A stretch of DNA of 64,000 bases from Streptomyces albofaciens JCM 4342 (GTDB lineage: Bacteria; Actinomycetota; Actinomycetes; Streptomycetales; Streptomycetaceae): the NCBI RefSeq assembly GCF_008634025.1, contig NZ_PDCM01000001.1, positions 2,539,501 through 2,603,500 on the forward strand. The letters run 5' to 3'. How positions within the stretch are numbered: position 1 is the stretch's first letter; the number at the start of each line of letters is the position of its first letter. Both the position numbers and the translations under genes were made by a program. Under the pieces are notes generated by a model that saw only the letters and a list, made by a program, of their open reading frames with translations, made no database searches and was not told the DNA's origin. Shown here piece by piece: positions 37,028-46,924 of this stretch.

Positions 37028-37057
37028 GATCAGATGACCGCGCCGCCGGACCGCTCC

Positions 37058-37092
37058 CTGACAAACGCCCCGCCCCGTGCCAGGCTGCCCCC
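37058..37092 (+). promoter_or_regulatory. Leaderless promoter of SIMPL gene
   Basis: CTGACA (37058-37063) and CAGGCT (37081-37086) with a 17-base spacer end six bases before the ATG at 37093, and no ribosome site is present. This is the typical layout of a Streptomyces leaderless transcript. Confidence 0.6.
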
Positions 37093-37839
37093 ATGACCGA
37101 CCCCGACACCCGGCCCGCCACCCTCCCGAACAGCACCCCTCCCCCGAGCGGCACCCCCCTCCCGTACGGCACCCCCGACGTGCCCCGCCTCGCCGTCCGC
37201 GGCGAGGCCCACATCGAGGCCGACCCCGAAATCGCCCGGATCGACATCACCGTCCAGGCCCGCGGCACCGACCGCACCGCCACCCTCAAGGACCTCACCC
37301 ACCGCAACGACCAGGCCCTCGCCCTCGTCAAGAGCTACGGCGACGCCGTCGAGAAAGTCGACACCGGCGCCTTCTCCGTCACCCCCGAAGTCACCGCCAA
37401 GGGCCGCCACGAACGCGTCCGCGCCTACCACGGACGCGTCCGCATCACCGCCACCCTCACCGACTTCACCGCCCTCGGCGAACTCACCACCCGCCTCGCC
37501 GACCTCGACCTCACCCGCGTCGACGGCCCCTGGTGGGCCCTGCGCCCCGACTCGCCCGCCCACCGCGAAGCCCGCCGGCAGGCCGTACAGGACGCCGTCC
37601 AGCGCGCCCGCGAATACGCCGAAGCACTCGGCGCGCGCCTCGACGCCGTCCTCGAAATCGCCGACACCGGCGCCGAGAACGCCACGCCGATGCCCGTCCC
37701 CGGCGCCGCGTTCCGCTCCGTCGCCTACGGCGGAGCCGCCGAGAGCGCCCCCGCCCCCGCCCTCGACCTCGAACCCGCCCGGCAGGAGGTCTACGCACAG
37801 GTCAACGCCCGCTTCACGATGACGCGGCCACAGCTGTGA
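37093..37839 (+). CDS. SIMPL-domain (DUF541) protein
   Basis: 248 residues. A short Pro/Thr-rich N-terminus is followed by a SIMPL/DUF541 fold (residues ~35-245): repeated beta strands with a DLTRVDGPWWAL turn and the family pattern EARRQAVQDAVQRAREYAEALG in the second half. There is no signal peptide. SIMPL proteins are widespread and poorly understood. It stands alone between genes on the other strand (nucleotidase) and pyruvate kinase. Confidence 0.85.
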   Translation: MTDPDTRPATLPNSTPPPSGTPLPYGTPDVPRLAVRGEAHIEADPEIARIDITVQARGTDRTATLKDLTHRNDQALALVKSYGDAVEKVDTGAFSVTPEVTAKGRHERVRAYHGRVRITATLTDFTALGELTTRLADLDLTRVDGPWWALRPDSPAHREARRQAVQDAVQRAREYAEALGARLDAVLEIADTGAENATPMPVPGAAFRSVAYGGAAESAPAPALDLEPARQEVYAQVNARFTMTRPQL

Positions 37840-37929
37840 CCCCATACGACCGGACACCGGACCCACCTCGGCCACCCCGCTAATCCGCTCATCGGAGCAC
37901 CGACCCGCCCATTCAATTAGTTGTCAAGA

Positions 37930-37998
37930 GCCTTTCACGCAAAGGCCGTTGGGCAGTCGCTTCCCCACAGTTCCCTACCTATGAGTAGGTCGTAGGGT
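37930..37998 (+). promoter_or_regulatory. Pyruvate kinase upstream hairpins and possible leaderless promoter
   Basis: GCCTTT-CACGC-AAAGGC (37930-37946) is a small hairpin. ACCTA-TGAG-TAGGT (37977-37990) is an inverted repeat between TTCCCT (37971-37976) and TAGGGT (37993-37998). TAGGGT ends six bases before the pyk ATG, as for a leaderless promoter, so the repeat would lie in the spacer as an operator. The -35 match is weak. Confidence 0.4.
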
Positions 37999-38004
37999 CG
38001 GACC

Positions 38005-39441
38005 ATGCGCCGAGCAAAGATCGTCTGCACCCTGGGGCCCGCCACCGACTCGTACGAGCAGATCAAGGCACTCGTCGAAGCCGGAATGGACGTGGCCCGC
38101 TTCAACCTCAGCCACGGCACCTACGCCGACCACGAGGCGCGCTACGAGCGGGTGCGCAAAGCGTCCGAGGAGACCGGCCGCAGCGTCGGCGTCCTCGCCG
38201 ATCTTCAAGGCCCGAAGATCCGCCTCGGCCGGTTCCGCGAAGGCCCCGTACTTCTCGAACGCGGCGACACCTTCACCATCACCGTCCGGCCCGGCGTGGA
38301 AGGCGACCGCCACCGCTGCGGCACCACCTACGAAGGACTCGCCGCCGACGTCACCCCCGGCGAACGCGTCCTCGTCGACGACGGCAAGGTCACCCTCGAA
38401 GTCACCGGCGTCCAGGACACCGAGGTGCACACCACGGTCGTCGAAGGCGGCATGGTCTCCGACCACAAGGGCCTCAACCTCCCCGGCGTGGCCGTCTCCG
38501 TCCCCGCCCTCTCCGAGAAGGACCGCGAGGACCTGCGCTGGGCCCTGCGCACCGGCGCCGACATCATCGCCCTCTCCTTCGTCCGCAGCGGCGCCGACAT
38601 CGACGACGTACACCGCATCATGCGCGAGGAGAACCGCTTCCGGCCCGTCATCGCCAAGGTCGAAAAGCCGCAGGCCGTCGACGCGATCGACGACATCGTG
38701 GCCGCCTTCGACGGCATCATGGTCGCCCGCGGCGACCTCGGCGTCGAAATGCCGCTGGAAACGGTCCCGGTCGTACAGAAGCGCGCCATCACACTGGCCA
38801 GGCGCAACGCCAAGCCGGTCATCGTCGCCACCCAGATGCTCGACTCGATGATCGAGAACTCCCGGCCCACCCGCGCCGAGGCCTCCGACGTCGCCAACGC
38901 CGTCATCGACGGCACCGACGCCGTGATGCTCTCCGGCGAGACCAGCGTCGGCAAATACGCCACCGAAACCGTACGCACCATGGCCCGCATCGTCACCGCG
39001 GCCGAGGAAGACATCCTCACCAAGGGCCTGCCCCCACTGACCGACCGCAACAAGCCCCGCACCCAGGGCGGCGCCGTCGCCCGCGCCGCCGCCGAGATGG
39101 GCGACTTCCTCGGCGCCAAGTTCCTCGTCGCCTTCACCCAGTCCGGCGACACCGTCCGCCGCCTCTCCCGCTACCGTTCCCCCATCCCCCTCCTCGCCTT
39201 CACCCCCGAACCCGCCACCCGCTCCCAGCTCAACCTCACCTGGGGCGTGGAAACCTTCCTCGGTCCCAAGGTCGACTCCACCGACGAAATGGTCGCCCAG
39301 GTGGACGAGGAACTCCTGCGCATCGGCCGCTGCGAACCCGGCGACACCGTCATCATCACGGCCGGCTCACCACCTGGCGTCGCCGGCACGACGAACCTCG
39401 TCCGGGTGCATCACATCGGGGAGGACGAATCGGCGAAGTAG
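38005..39441 (+). CDS. pyk: Pyruvate kinase
   Basis: 478 residues, complete. Domain A opens with RRAKIVCTLGPATDSYEQI and FNLSHG; the small B domain is at ~70-165; the catalytic Lys region is PVIAKVEKP and the K+/Mg2+ site MVARGDLGVEMP; ATQMLDSMI is the family signature; the C-terminal regulatory domain is at ~340-478. It converts phosphoenolpyruvate and ADP to pyruvate and ATP, the last step of glycolysis, in the cytosol. From knowledge, Streptomyces keeps pyk next to pdtaR; here two LAGLIDADG genes and a tRNA separate them. Confidence 0.97.
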   Translation: MRRAKIVCTLGPATDSYEQIKALVEAGMDVARFNLSHGTYADHEARYERVRKASEETGRSVGVLADLQGPKIRLGRFREGPVLLERGDTFTITVRPGVEGDRHRCGTTYEGLAADVTPGERVLVDDGKVTLEVTGVQDTEVHTTVVEGGMVSDHKGLNLPGVAVSVPALSEKDREDLRWALRTGADIIALSFVRSGADIDDVHRIMREENRFRPVIAKVEKPQAVDAIDDIVAAFDGIMVARGDLGVEMPLETVPVVQKRAITLARRNAKPVIVATQMLDSMIENSRPTRAEASDVANAVIDGTDAVMLSGETSVGKYATETVRTMARIVTAAEEDILTKGLPPLTDRNKPRTQGGAVARAAAEMGDFLGAKFLVAFTQSGDTVRRLSRYRSPIPLLAFTPEPATRSQLNLTWGVETFLGPKVDSTDEMVAQVDEELLRIGRCEPGDTVIITAGSPPGVAGTTNLVRVHHIGEDESAK

Positions 39442-39463
39442 CCTGCCGCTGCCGCCGGTTGCT

Positions 39464-40237
39464 TCAGTACTTGGGCCCGACGTGCGCGTCCAGCAACGCC
39501 ACGGAGGCACGCCGGGCCACCGAAACATTCTGCGCGCGGCGGCTGTGGCGGGCCCGCTTCCACGCCACGCCCACCGCGTCCAGCGTGTCCGTACAGATCC
39601 GGAGAATGTCGGCGGACGTGTTGGTGAAGAAATACCGCGGATACTCGTAACGCCTGCGCACTCCGCCCACAACGCGGGTCGCCCAGTTGGTGATCCGGCA
39701 GCCGTCGGAGTGGAACAGCCCACGGAGGAATTCCCACGGGTGCGCGTCGACGATGTCCCGCTGCCACTCGTCGAGGGCGATGACACGCTCATGTTTCTTC
39801 CCCGGGCCGTGCTGCGGGAACAGACAGGGCCAGTGACGGCTGTAGCTGGACACCATGACGCACCCCTGCTTGCGCACCAGGCAGACGCTGTCGGCGGCCT
39901 TCGTACGCGCAACGGCCGCCCGGCAGGCATCGATGAGCCCCGGCCAGGCGTCCGCACAGGCGATCCGCAGCACATAACCCCCGCGCGGGTGCGGGCTGAT
40001 ACAGCCGTCACCCAGGTACAGCCCGAGCAGGTAGGCGTACGCGGCGGGATCGGCGGGGGGCTGCGGCGCGCTCGCGCACCGTACGCATTCCGTAGAAGGG
40101 CGGGAAAGCGGTTCGATTCTGGTCCGCCATGCACGAATCGCGGAGCGCGATACTCCGGTCTCCTTGCTCACGGAGTTGAGACTGCGGCCCTGGGCCAGGA
40201 GTGCGAGGGCATGTTCACGGGTGGCGATGTCGTACAC
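39464..40237 (-). CDS. HTH-LAGLIDADG protein, paralogue 1
   Basis: 257 residues. An N-terminal HTH (ATREHALALLAQGRSLNSVS, ~5-40) is followed by a CVRC pair (51-54), then two LAGLIDADG-type motifs: YLLGLYLGDG at 69-78 and LRGLFHSDG at 171-179. This is the single-chain, two-motif build of LAGLIDADG homing endonucleases. The N-terminal HTH and stand-alone location resemble actinobacterial LAGLIDADG-derived proteins. Whether it still cuts DNA or acts as a regulator cannot be told. It lies 27 bases downstream of its paralogue, same strand and identical length. Confidence 0.8.
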   Translation of the reverse strand: MYDIATREHALALLAQGRSLNSVSKETGVSRSAIRAWRTRIEPLSRPSTECVRCASAPQPPADPAAYAYLLGLYLGDGCISPHPRGGYVLRIACADAWPGLIDACRAAVARTKAADSVCLVRKQGCVMVSSYSRHWPCLFPQHGPGKKHERVIALDEWQRDIVDAHPWEFLRGLFHSDGCRITNWATRVVGGVRRRYEYPRYFFTNTSADILRICTDTLDAVGVAWKRARHSRRAQNVSVARRASVALLDAHVGPKY

Positions 40238-40264
40238 GGCCGGGGCCGCCTTCCGGGGGAGAGA

Positions 40265-41038
40265 TCAGTATTTGGGGCCGATGTGGGCGTCCATGAGGGC
40301 CACGGAGGGGCGTTTGGCTACGGAGATGTTGAAGGGTTCGTCGAACTTCCGGACCATCTTCCACTCGACGCCCACGGACGTCAGTGCGTCGGAGCAAATG
40401 CCGAGAATGTCGGGGGACTTGTTGGTGAAGAAGTAGCGGGGGTATTCGTATCGCTTGGGCTGGCCGCCGACGCGTTGCGTGGTCCAGTTGATGACCCGGC
40501 AGCCGTCCGAGTGAATCAGCCCGCGGATCAGCTCCCACGGGTACTCGTCGACGATCTCCTGCTGCCAGGATTCCAGGACGATGGGGCGTTCGTGCTTCCT
40601 GCCGGGCCCGTGCTGGGGGAACATGCAGATCCAGTGCCAGGTGTACGACTTCACCTCGACACATCCCTGCTTCTGGCGTCGCCCCGTACTGGGAGTGGCC
40701 ATCACCTTGCGCATGGCTTCCTCGGCCTCAGCGACGAGGCCGGGCCAGGCGTCGGCGCAGTAGACGGACAAGTGGTGCTGCTTGGTCTTCGAGACGATGT
40801 GCCCGTCGCCGAGATAAAGACCGAGTAAATAGGCGTAGGCCCGGCGATCGAAAGGGCGGGGCGTACAGCGTGGACAGTCGTGGGGACGCTCGAACCGCTC
40901 GCCCCGGCGCTTGCGGTCCTCGTGGCGCCACCAGCCGATGGTGCCGCGCGGGACATTCAGCCGTTCCGCGACCACACGATTGGTGACACCTTGCCGGAGG
41001 AGCGCCAGGGCTCGCTGACGTGTTGCGAAGTCATACAT
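40265..41038 (-). CDS. HTH-LAGLIDADG protein, paralogue 2
   Basis: 257 residues from the ATG at 41038, aligned without gaps at its motifs with paralogue 1: HTH (~5-40, ALALLRQGVTNRVVAERLNV), CPRC pair (55-58), YLLGLYLGDG at 70-79, IRGLIHSDG at 171-179, a shared FPQHGPG(K/R)KHER segment and the C-terminal DAHIGPKY. The two share a clear majority of positions by eye, so they come from a tandem duplication. The start lies ~110 bases from the tRNA on the same strand, and the gene may be cotranscribed from the tRNA promoter. Confidence 0.8.
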   Translation of the reverse strand: MYDFATRQRALALLRQGVTNRVVAERLNVPRGTIGWWRHEDRKRRGERFERPHDCPRCTPRPFDRRAYAYLLGLYLGDGHIVSKTKQHHLSVYCADAWPGLVAEAEEAMRKVMATPSTGRRQKQGCVEVKSYTWHWICMFPQHGPGRKHERPIVLESWQQEIVDEYPWELIRGLIHSDGCRVINWTTQRVGGQPKRYEYPRYFFTNKSPDILGICSDALTSVGVEWKMVRKFDEPFNISVAKRPSVALMDAHIGPKY

Positions 41039-41126
41039 GCATGCGAGCGTGGCCGGATTTTTGCCCGGACGGGCTGATTCGCTACTACGTTCACCGCGTA
41101 GAGTGAAGATCGCCAACCGTTGTGTA

Positions 41127-41143
41127 ACCTTCGAATCGAAGGT
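41127..41143 (-). terminator. Small hairpin downstream of the tRNA
   Basis: ACCTTCG (41127-41133) and CGAAGGT (41137-41143) flank AAT, just past the 3' end of the tRNA on the minus strand. A weak terminator or processing hairpin; no T-run follows. Confidence 0.4.
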
Positions 41144-41147
41144 AAAG

Positions 41148-41220
41148 TGCCCTGGGTGGGATTCGAACCCACGCTGTCGGTGGTTTGAGCACCGTGTCTC
41201 TACCGCTGGACTACCAGGGC
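41148..41220 (-). tRNA. tRNA with CAA anticodon and short variable loop (Leu by anticodon, isotype doubtful)
   Basis: Minus-strand cloverleaf: acceptor GCCCTGG/CCAGGGC, T-arm GTGGG-TTCGAAT-CCCAC, anticodon stem CGGTG/CACCG with loop CTCAAAC, so the anticodon is CAA (reads UUG, Leu). The variable loop is only five bases (ACAGC), whereas bacterial tRNA-Leu normally has a long variable arm. The D-stem is weak, GTC/GAC with a C.A mismatch. No 3' CCA is encoded and total length is 73. TTGAGT (41263-41258) and TAGCCT (41241-41236), 16 bases apart, are a plausible promoter on the minus strand. Confidence 0.8.
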
Positions 41221-41319
41221 TTACCTTGAAAACCAAGGCTAGCGGAGACCCGCCGTGACTCAAACATACAGGAGATAGGTAGGCTCATGGGGCACCACCT
41301 GCCTGGAACGAGGAGACCC

Positions 41320-41985
41320 GTGAGCGCCGCCGAGCCCGAGCAGCCCGTCGCCGACGACGACCAGTCGCATGTCCCGCCGCAGACGACCCGTGTGGTCATC
41401 GCCGAGGACGAGGCCCTCATCCGTCTCGATCTCAAAGAGATGCTGGAGGAGGAGGGCTACACCGTCGTCGGTGAGGCCGGGGACGGGGAGAAAGCCGTGG
41501 AACTGGCCCGGGAGCACCGGCCCGACCTGGTGATCCTGGACGTGAAGATGCCGATCCTGGACGGGATCTCCGCCGCCGAGCGGATCGCCGGGGAGAGCAT
41601 CGCCCCGGTCCTGATGCTCACCGCGTTCTCGCAGCGCGAACTGGTGGAGCGGGCGCGGGACGCCGGCGCCATGGCGTACCTCGTCAAGCCGTTCAGCAAG
41701 AGCGACGTGGTGCCGGCCATCGAGATGGCGGTGAGCCGCTTCACGGAGCTGAAGACGCTGGAGAAGGAGGTCGCCGACCTCACCCAGCGGCTGGAGACCC
41801 GCAAGCTGGTGGACCGGGCGAAGAGCATCCTGCAGACGCAGTACGGGCTGACCGAGCCCGCCGCGTTCCGCTGGATCCAGAAGACGTCGATGGACCGCCG
41901 GCTGTCCATGCAGCAGGTCGCCGAGGCCGTCATCGAGGACGCCGAGGAGAAGAAGCAGAAGAAGGAGAAGGAGGGGAAGGAGTAA
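41320..41985 (+). CDS. pdtaR: ANTAR-domain response regulator (PdtaR type)
   Basis: 221 residues from GTG 41320, chosen because GAGGAG lies a few bases upstream and TAGGCT (41280-41285) fits a -10 for a short leader; an in-frame ATG at 41287 is an alternative. The receiver domain has D74 in LVILDVKMP, Thr in LMLTAFS and Lys in AYLVKPF. The ANTAR RNA-binding domain (~150-205: RKLVDRAKSILQTQYGL, then QQVAEAVI) binds paired stem-loops to antiterminate transcription. The C-terminus is a Lys/Glu-rich helix. The strong terminator downstream ends its transcript. Confidence 0.95.
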   Translation: MSAAEPEQPVADDDQSHVPPQTTRVVIAEDEALIRLDLKEMLEEEGYTVVGEAGDGEKAVELAREHRPDLVILDVKMPILDGISAAERIAGESIAPVLMLTAFSQRELVERARDAGAMAYLVKPFSKSDVVPAIEMAVSRFTELKTLEKEVADLTQRLETRKLVDRAKSILQTQYGLTEPAAFRWIQKTSMDRRLSMQQVAEAVIEDAEEKKQKKEKEGKE

Positions 41986-42003
41986 AGATCCTTTCCTCCC
42001 CGA

Positions 42004-42038
42004 GGGCTGTGCCGGTCGCCGACCGGCACAGCCCTTTT
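42004..42038. terminator. Intrinsic terminator with T-tract after pdtaR
   Basis: GGGCTGTGCCGG (42004-42015) pairs with CCGGCACAGCCC (42023-42034) around a 7-base loop, followed by TTTT (42035-42038). It separates convergent pdtaR and livF. Confidence 0.9.
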
Positions 42039-42055
42039 CCGTGTGGGGCGCCTCC

Positions 42056-43956
<1,901 letters not shown>

Positions 43957-43963
43957 GGTCGCG

Positions 43964-45790
43964 TCACGCCTTCGCCTGGGTGCCGCCGATGGCCTGGTCC
44001 CGTTCGGGCAGACCCGTGTCGGGTGGGATGTCGAGCTGGCCGGTCTCGTGGAATTCGAGCTGCTTCCTGCGGTCCGGGATCAGGCCCTCCGGCCGGAAGC
44101 GCATGAGCAGGACGAGGGCGAGGCCGAACAGGAGCAGCTGGTAGTCCTGGAGGAAGTCGAGTTTGGCGGGGATGAGGAAGAGCAGGGCCGCGCCGACCAG
44201 GGGACCACTGAGGGTGCCCATGCCGCCGAGGATGACGGCGGCGAGGAGGAAGGCGGAGTTCGGCGGGGTGGGGCCGGCGAACTGGAACTGCTCGGGGGTG
44301 GCGGTGGTGACGATGTGGACGTGGACGGTGCCGGCGAGTCCGGCGAGGGCGGCGCCGAGGGCGAAGGCGAGCAGGCGCAGCCGGAAGCTGTTGATGCCCA
44401 TGGCGACGGCGGCGGTCTCGTCCTCGCGGATGGCGATCCAGGCGCGGCCGATGCGGGAGGCGGCGGCGCGGCGGAAGACCAGGACGACGAAGGCGGTGAC
44501 GAGGATCATCAGGAGGTAGTAGTTGCCGTAGGTGGCGATGGTGAAGCCGAGGATGTCGTGGGGTTCGCCGAAGTTGAAGCCGAAGATCTCCAGGTTGGGG
44601 ATGTTGGGGATGCCCATGGCGCCGTTGGTGACGTCGGGTCCCGTGGTGCCGTTGAGGTTGAGCATCGCGATACGGAAGATCTCGCCGAAGCCGAGGGTGA
44701 CGATGGCGAGGTAGTCGCCGCGCAGCCGCAGGGTGGGGGCGCCGATCAGGACGCCGAAGACGAGGGAGGCGGCGGCGCCGGTCAGGAGTGCGGCCCAGAA
44801 CGGGAAGTGCAGGCCGAGGGCGGATTCGGGGCTGCCGGAGACCAGGGCGGCGGCGTAGGCGCCGACGCCGAGGAAGGCCACGTACCCGAGGTCGAGGAGT
44901 CCGGCGAGGCCGACGACGACGTTCAGGCCGAGGGCGACGGTGGCGAAGACGAGGATGTTGGCGCCGATGATCGTGTACTGGTCGGTTTCCTGGGTGAGGG
45001 GGAAGCAGGCGGCGGCGACGAAGGCGGCGGTCAGGGCGAAGCCGCGGTGCCGGGCGGTGATCTCGCTGAGGCGGCCGGTGAGTCCGGCGCGCTGGAGGGC
45101 GGGGGCGGCGAGCGCGACGAAGATCAGGTAGCCGACGAAGGGCGGGCCGTCGTCCGCGTCGATGCCGTACGTGAAGACGTACAGTCCGGCGGCGATCGCG
45201 GCGGCGATGACGAGGAGTTCGCCCCAGGAGGGCAGCGCGCGGACGGGCTTGCGCAGTGGTACGGGGGCGAGGGCGCCGGTGAAGCGCTGCCAGGCGCCGG
45301 GTGCGGGGCCGGCCGCCCGGTCGGCGGGGACGGTGCGGTCGGCGGGCAGGCCGAGGGCGCCGAGGAGGGCGGCGAGGGCGGCGGCGCCCGCGACGAAGCC
45401 GCCGGGTTCGAGGTTGACGAGTCCGCCGAGCTGGACGGCGATGGCGCCGAGGGTGAACCAGGTGGCGGCGAAGGTGGCGATGGCGGTGAGCAGGACGGGG
45501 GCGGTGCGGCCGGCGGGGGTGAGCCAGCCGAGGCCGCGGAGGCCGAGGCCGGAGAGGGTGAAGAGGAGGGTGAGGATGCCGCCGGCGAGGGTGACCAGTT
45601 GCAGGCCGGTGGGGGAGCCGTAGTAGGTGAGGTCGCCGGGGAACTCGCTGCTCCAGGTCCAGGCGAGGGCGGTGGAGGCGGCGGTGGCGAGGGCGGCGGC
45701 CGCGGTGGTGAGGAGGGCGCCGCGTCCGGGCAGGCGCAGGACGCCGGGGTGGTGCTGGGGCGCGGCGCCGGTGGTGGGTGGGGTGGTCAT
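43964..45790 (-). CDS. livM: Branched-chain amino acid ABC permease LivM
   Basis: 608 residues with about twelve or more membrane segments, longer than the ~400-residue LivM because an N-terminal ~250-residue part with several helices precedes the LivM core. The core shows DYLAIVTLGFGEI-like and GGMGTLSGPLVGAALL motifs. The ATG at 45790 (MTTPPTTG) lies five bases downstream of the livH stop on the minus strand. It forms the membrane channel with LivH. Confidence 0.92.
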   Translation of the reverse strand: MTTPPTTGAAPQHHPGVLRLPGRGALLTTAAAALATAASTALAWTWSSEFPGDLTYYGSPTGLQLVTLAGGILTLLFTLSGLGLRGLGWLTPAGRTAPVLLTAIATFAATWFTLGAIAVQLGGLVNLEPGGFVAGAAALAALLGALGLPADRTVPADRAAGPAPGAWQRFTGALAPVPLRKPVRALPSWGELLVIAAAIAAGLYVFTYGIDADDGPPFVGYLIFVALAAPALQRAGLTGRLSEITARHRGFALTAAFVAAACFPLTQETDQYTIIGANILVFATVALGLNVVVGLAGLLDLGYVAFLGVGAYAAALVSGSPESALGLHFPFWAALLTGAAASLVFGVLIGAPTLRLRGDYLAIVTLGFGEIFRIAMLNLNGTTGPDVTNGAMGIPNIPNLEIFGFNFGEPHDILGFTIATYGNYYLLMILVTAFVVLVFRRAAASRIGRAWIAIREDETAAVAMGINSFRLRLLAFALGAALAGLAGTVHVHIVTTATPEQFQFAGPTPPNSAFLLAAVILGGMGTLSGPLVGAALLFLIPAKLDFLQDYQLLLFGLALVLLMRFRPEGLIPDRRKQLEFHETGQLDIPPDTGLPERDQAIGGTQAKA

Positions 45791-45795
45791 CGGTA

Positions 45796-46725
45796 TCACG
45801 CCCGATCCGCGACGCGTTCGCCCAGCAGGCCCTGTGGCCTCAGGAGGAGTACGAGGATGAGGAGGACGAAGGCCCAGACGTCCTTCCAGGCGCCGCCGCC
45901 GAACTGCTGCATGCCGGGTATCTCCTCGACGTAGCCGGTGGCGAGGGCTTCGGCGACGCCGAGGACGACGCCGCCGAGCATGGCGCCGTAGATGTTGCCG
46001 ATGCCGCCGAGCACGGCCGCGGTGAATGCCTTGAGGCCGAGGATGAAGCCCATGCGGAACTGCACCTCGCCGGTGCGCAGTCCGTAGGCGACGGCCGCGA
46101 CGCCCGCGAAGGCGGCGCCGATGGCGAAGGCCAGCACGATGATGCGGTCGGTGTTGATGCCCATGAGTTTGGCGGTGTCCGGGTCCTGGGCGGTGGCCTG
46201 CATGGCGCGGCCGCTGCGGGTGCGGGAGACGAAGAGGCCGAGGGCGATCATGCAGAGGGGGGCGGCGATGAGGACGAAGACGTCGCCGCGCTGGACGGTG
46301 GCGCCGAGGATGGTGAAGGAGTCGCCCTTGAACTGGGGGAAGACGCGGGCCTTGTTGCCTTCGGGGTACCACTTCCAGACGGCCTGCTGGAGGGCGATGG
46401 ACAGGCCGATGGCGGTGATGAGGGGGGCGAGGCGGGGCGCGCCGCGCAGCGGACGGTAGGCGAATCGTTCCGCTGCCACGCCGACGAGGACGGCGACGAG
46501 CACGGCCCCGACGAGCATCAGCGGCAGTGCGTAGAGGAGGTTGACGCCGGAGGGCAGGAGGAGGAAGACGGTCAGCGCGCCGAAGCCGCCGACCATGAAG
46601 ATCTCGCCGTGGGCGAAGTTGATGAGCTGGACGATGCCGTAGACCATCGTGTAGCCGATCGCGATGAGTCCGTACATCGCGCCGAGGATGAGTCCGTTGG
46701 CCAGCTGTTGCGGCAGTTCGTTCAC
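45796..46725 (-). CDS. livH: Branched-chain amino acid ABC permease LivH
   Basis: 309 residues from GTG 46725 with GGAGG nine bases upstream. About eight membrane helices; LivH motif LINFAHGEIFMVGGFGAL near the start and GGIGNIYGAMLGG in the second half. Second gene of the operon, after the binding protein and an attenuator-like hairpin. Confidence 0.95.
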   Translation of the reverse strand: MNELPQQLANGLILGAMYGLIAIGYTMVYGIVQLINFAHGEIFMVGGFGALTVFLLLPSGVNLLYALPLMLVGAVLVAVLVGVAAERFAYRPLRGAPRLAPLITAIGLSIALQQAVWKWYPEGNKARVFPQFKGDSFTILGATVQRGDVFVLIAAPLCMIALGLFVSRTRSGRAMQATAQDPDTAKLMGINTDRIIVLAFAIGAAFAGVAAVAYGLRTGEVQFRMGFILGLKAFTAAVLGGIGNIYGAMLGGVVLGVAEALATGYVEEIPGMQQFGGGAWKDVWAFVLLILVLLLRPQGLLGERVADRA

Positions 46726-46854
46726 CGCAGGGCCTCCGTGGGTGGGAAGAGGGTACGGGCGGTGGCGGCAGCCCGTGTGCCGCGGGCGGCGCCGGGTCGT
46801 TCGTGGCGTCCTGGCGCGGGCCGGGGGCACTGGCCGGTGGGTGTGCGACGGGGT

Positions 46855-46896
46855 CCGGCGGGCCCGGCGGCCGTCGTACGGTCCGGGGCCCGCCGG
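46855..46896 (-). terminator. Attenuator-like hairpin between livJ and livH
   Basis: CCGGCGGGCCC (46855-46865) pairs with GGGCCCGCCGG (46886-46896), 29 bases past the binding-protein stop. Such hairpins lower read-through so that the binding protein is made in excess over the permease. Confidence 0.6.
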
Positions 46897-46924
46897 CCTC
46901 GGCGGGGCGGTCAGCTCGGAGGAC

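Noticed and set aside
41211..41263. N-terminal extension of the second LAGLIDADG protein through the tRNA to 41263
   Set aside because: It would translate the tRNA gene; the ATG at 41038 gives exactly the same length as the paralogue.
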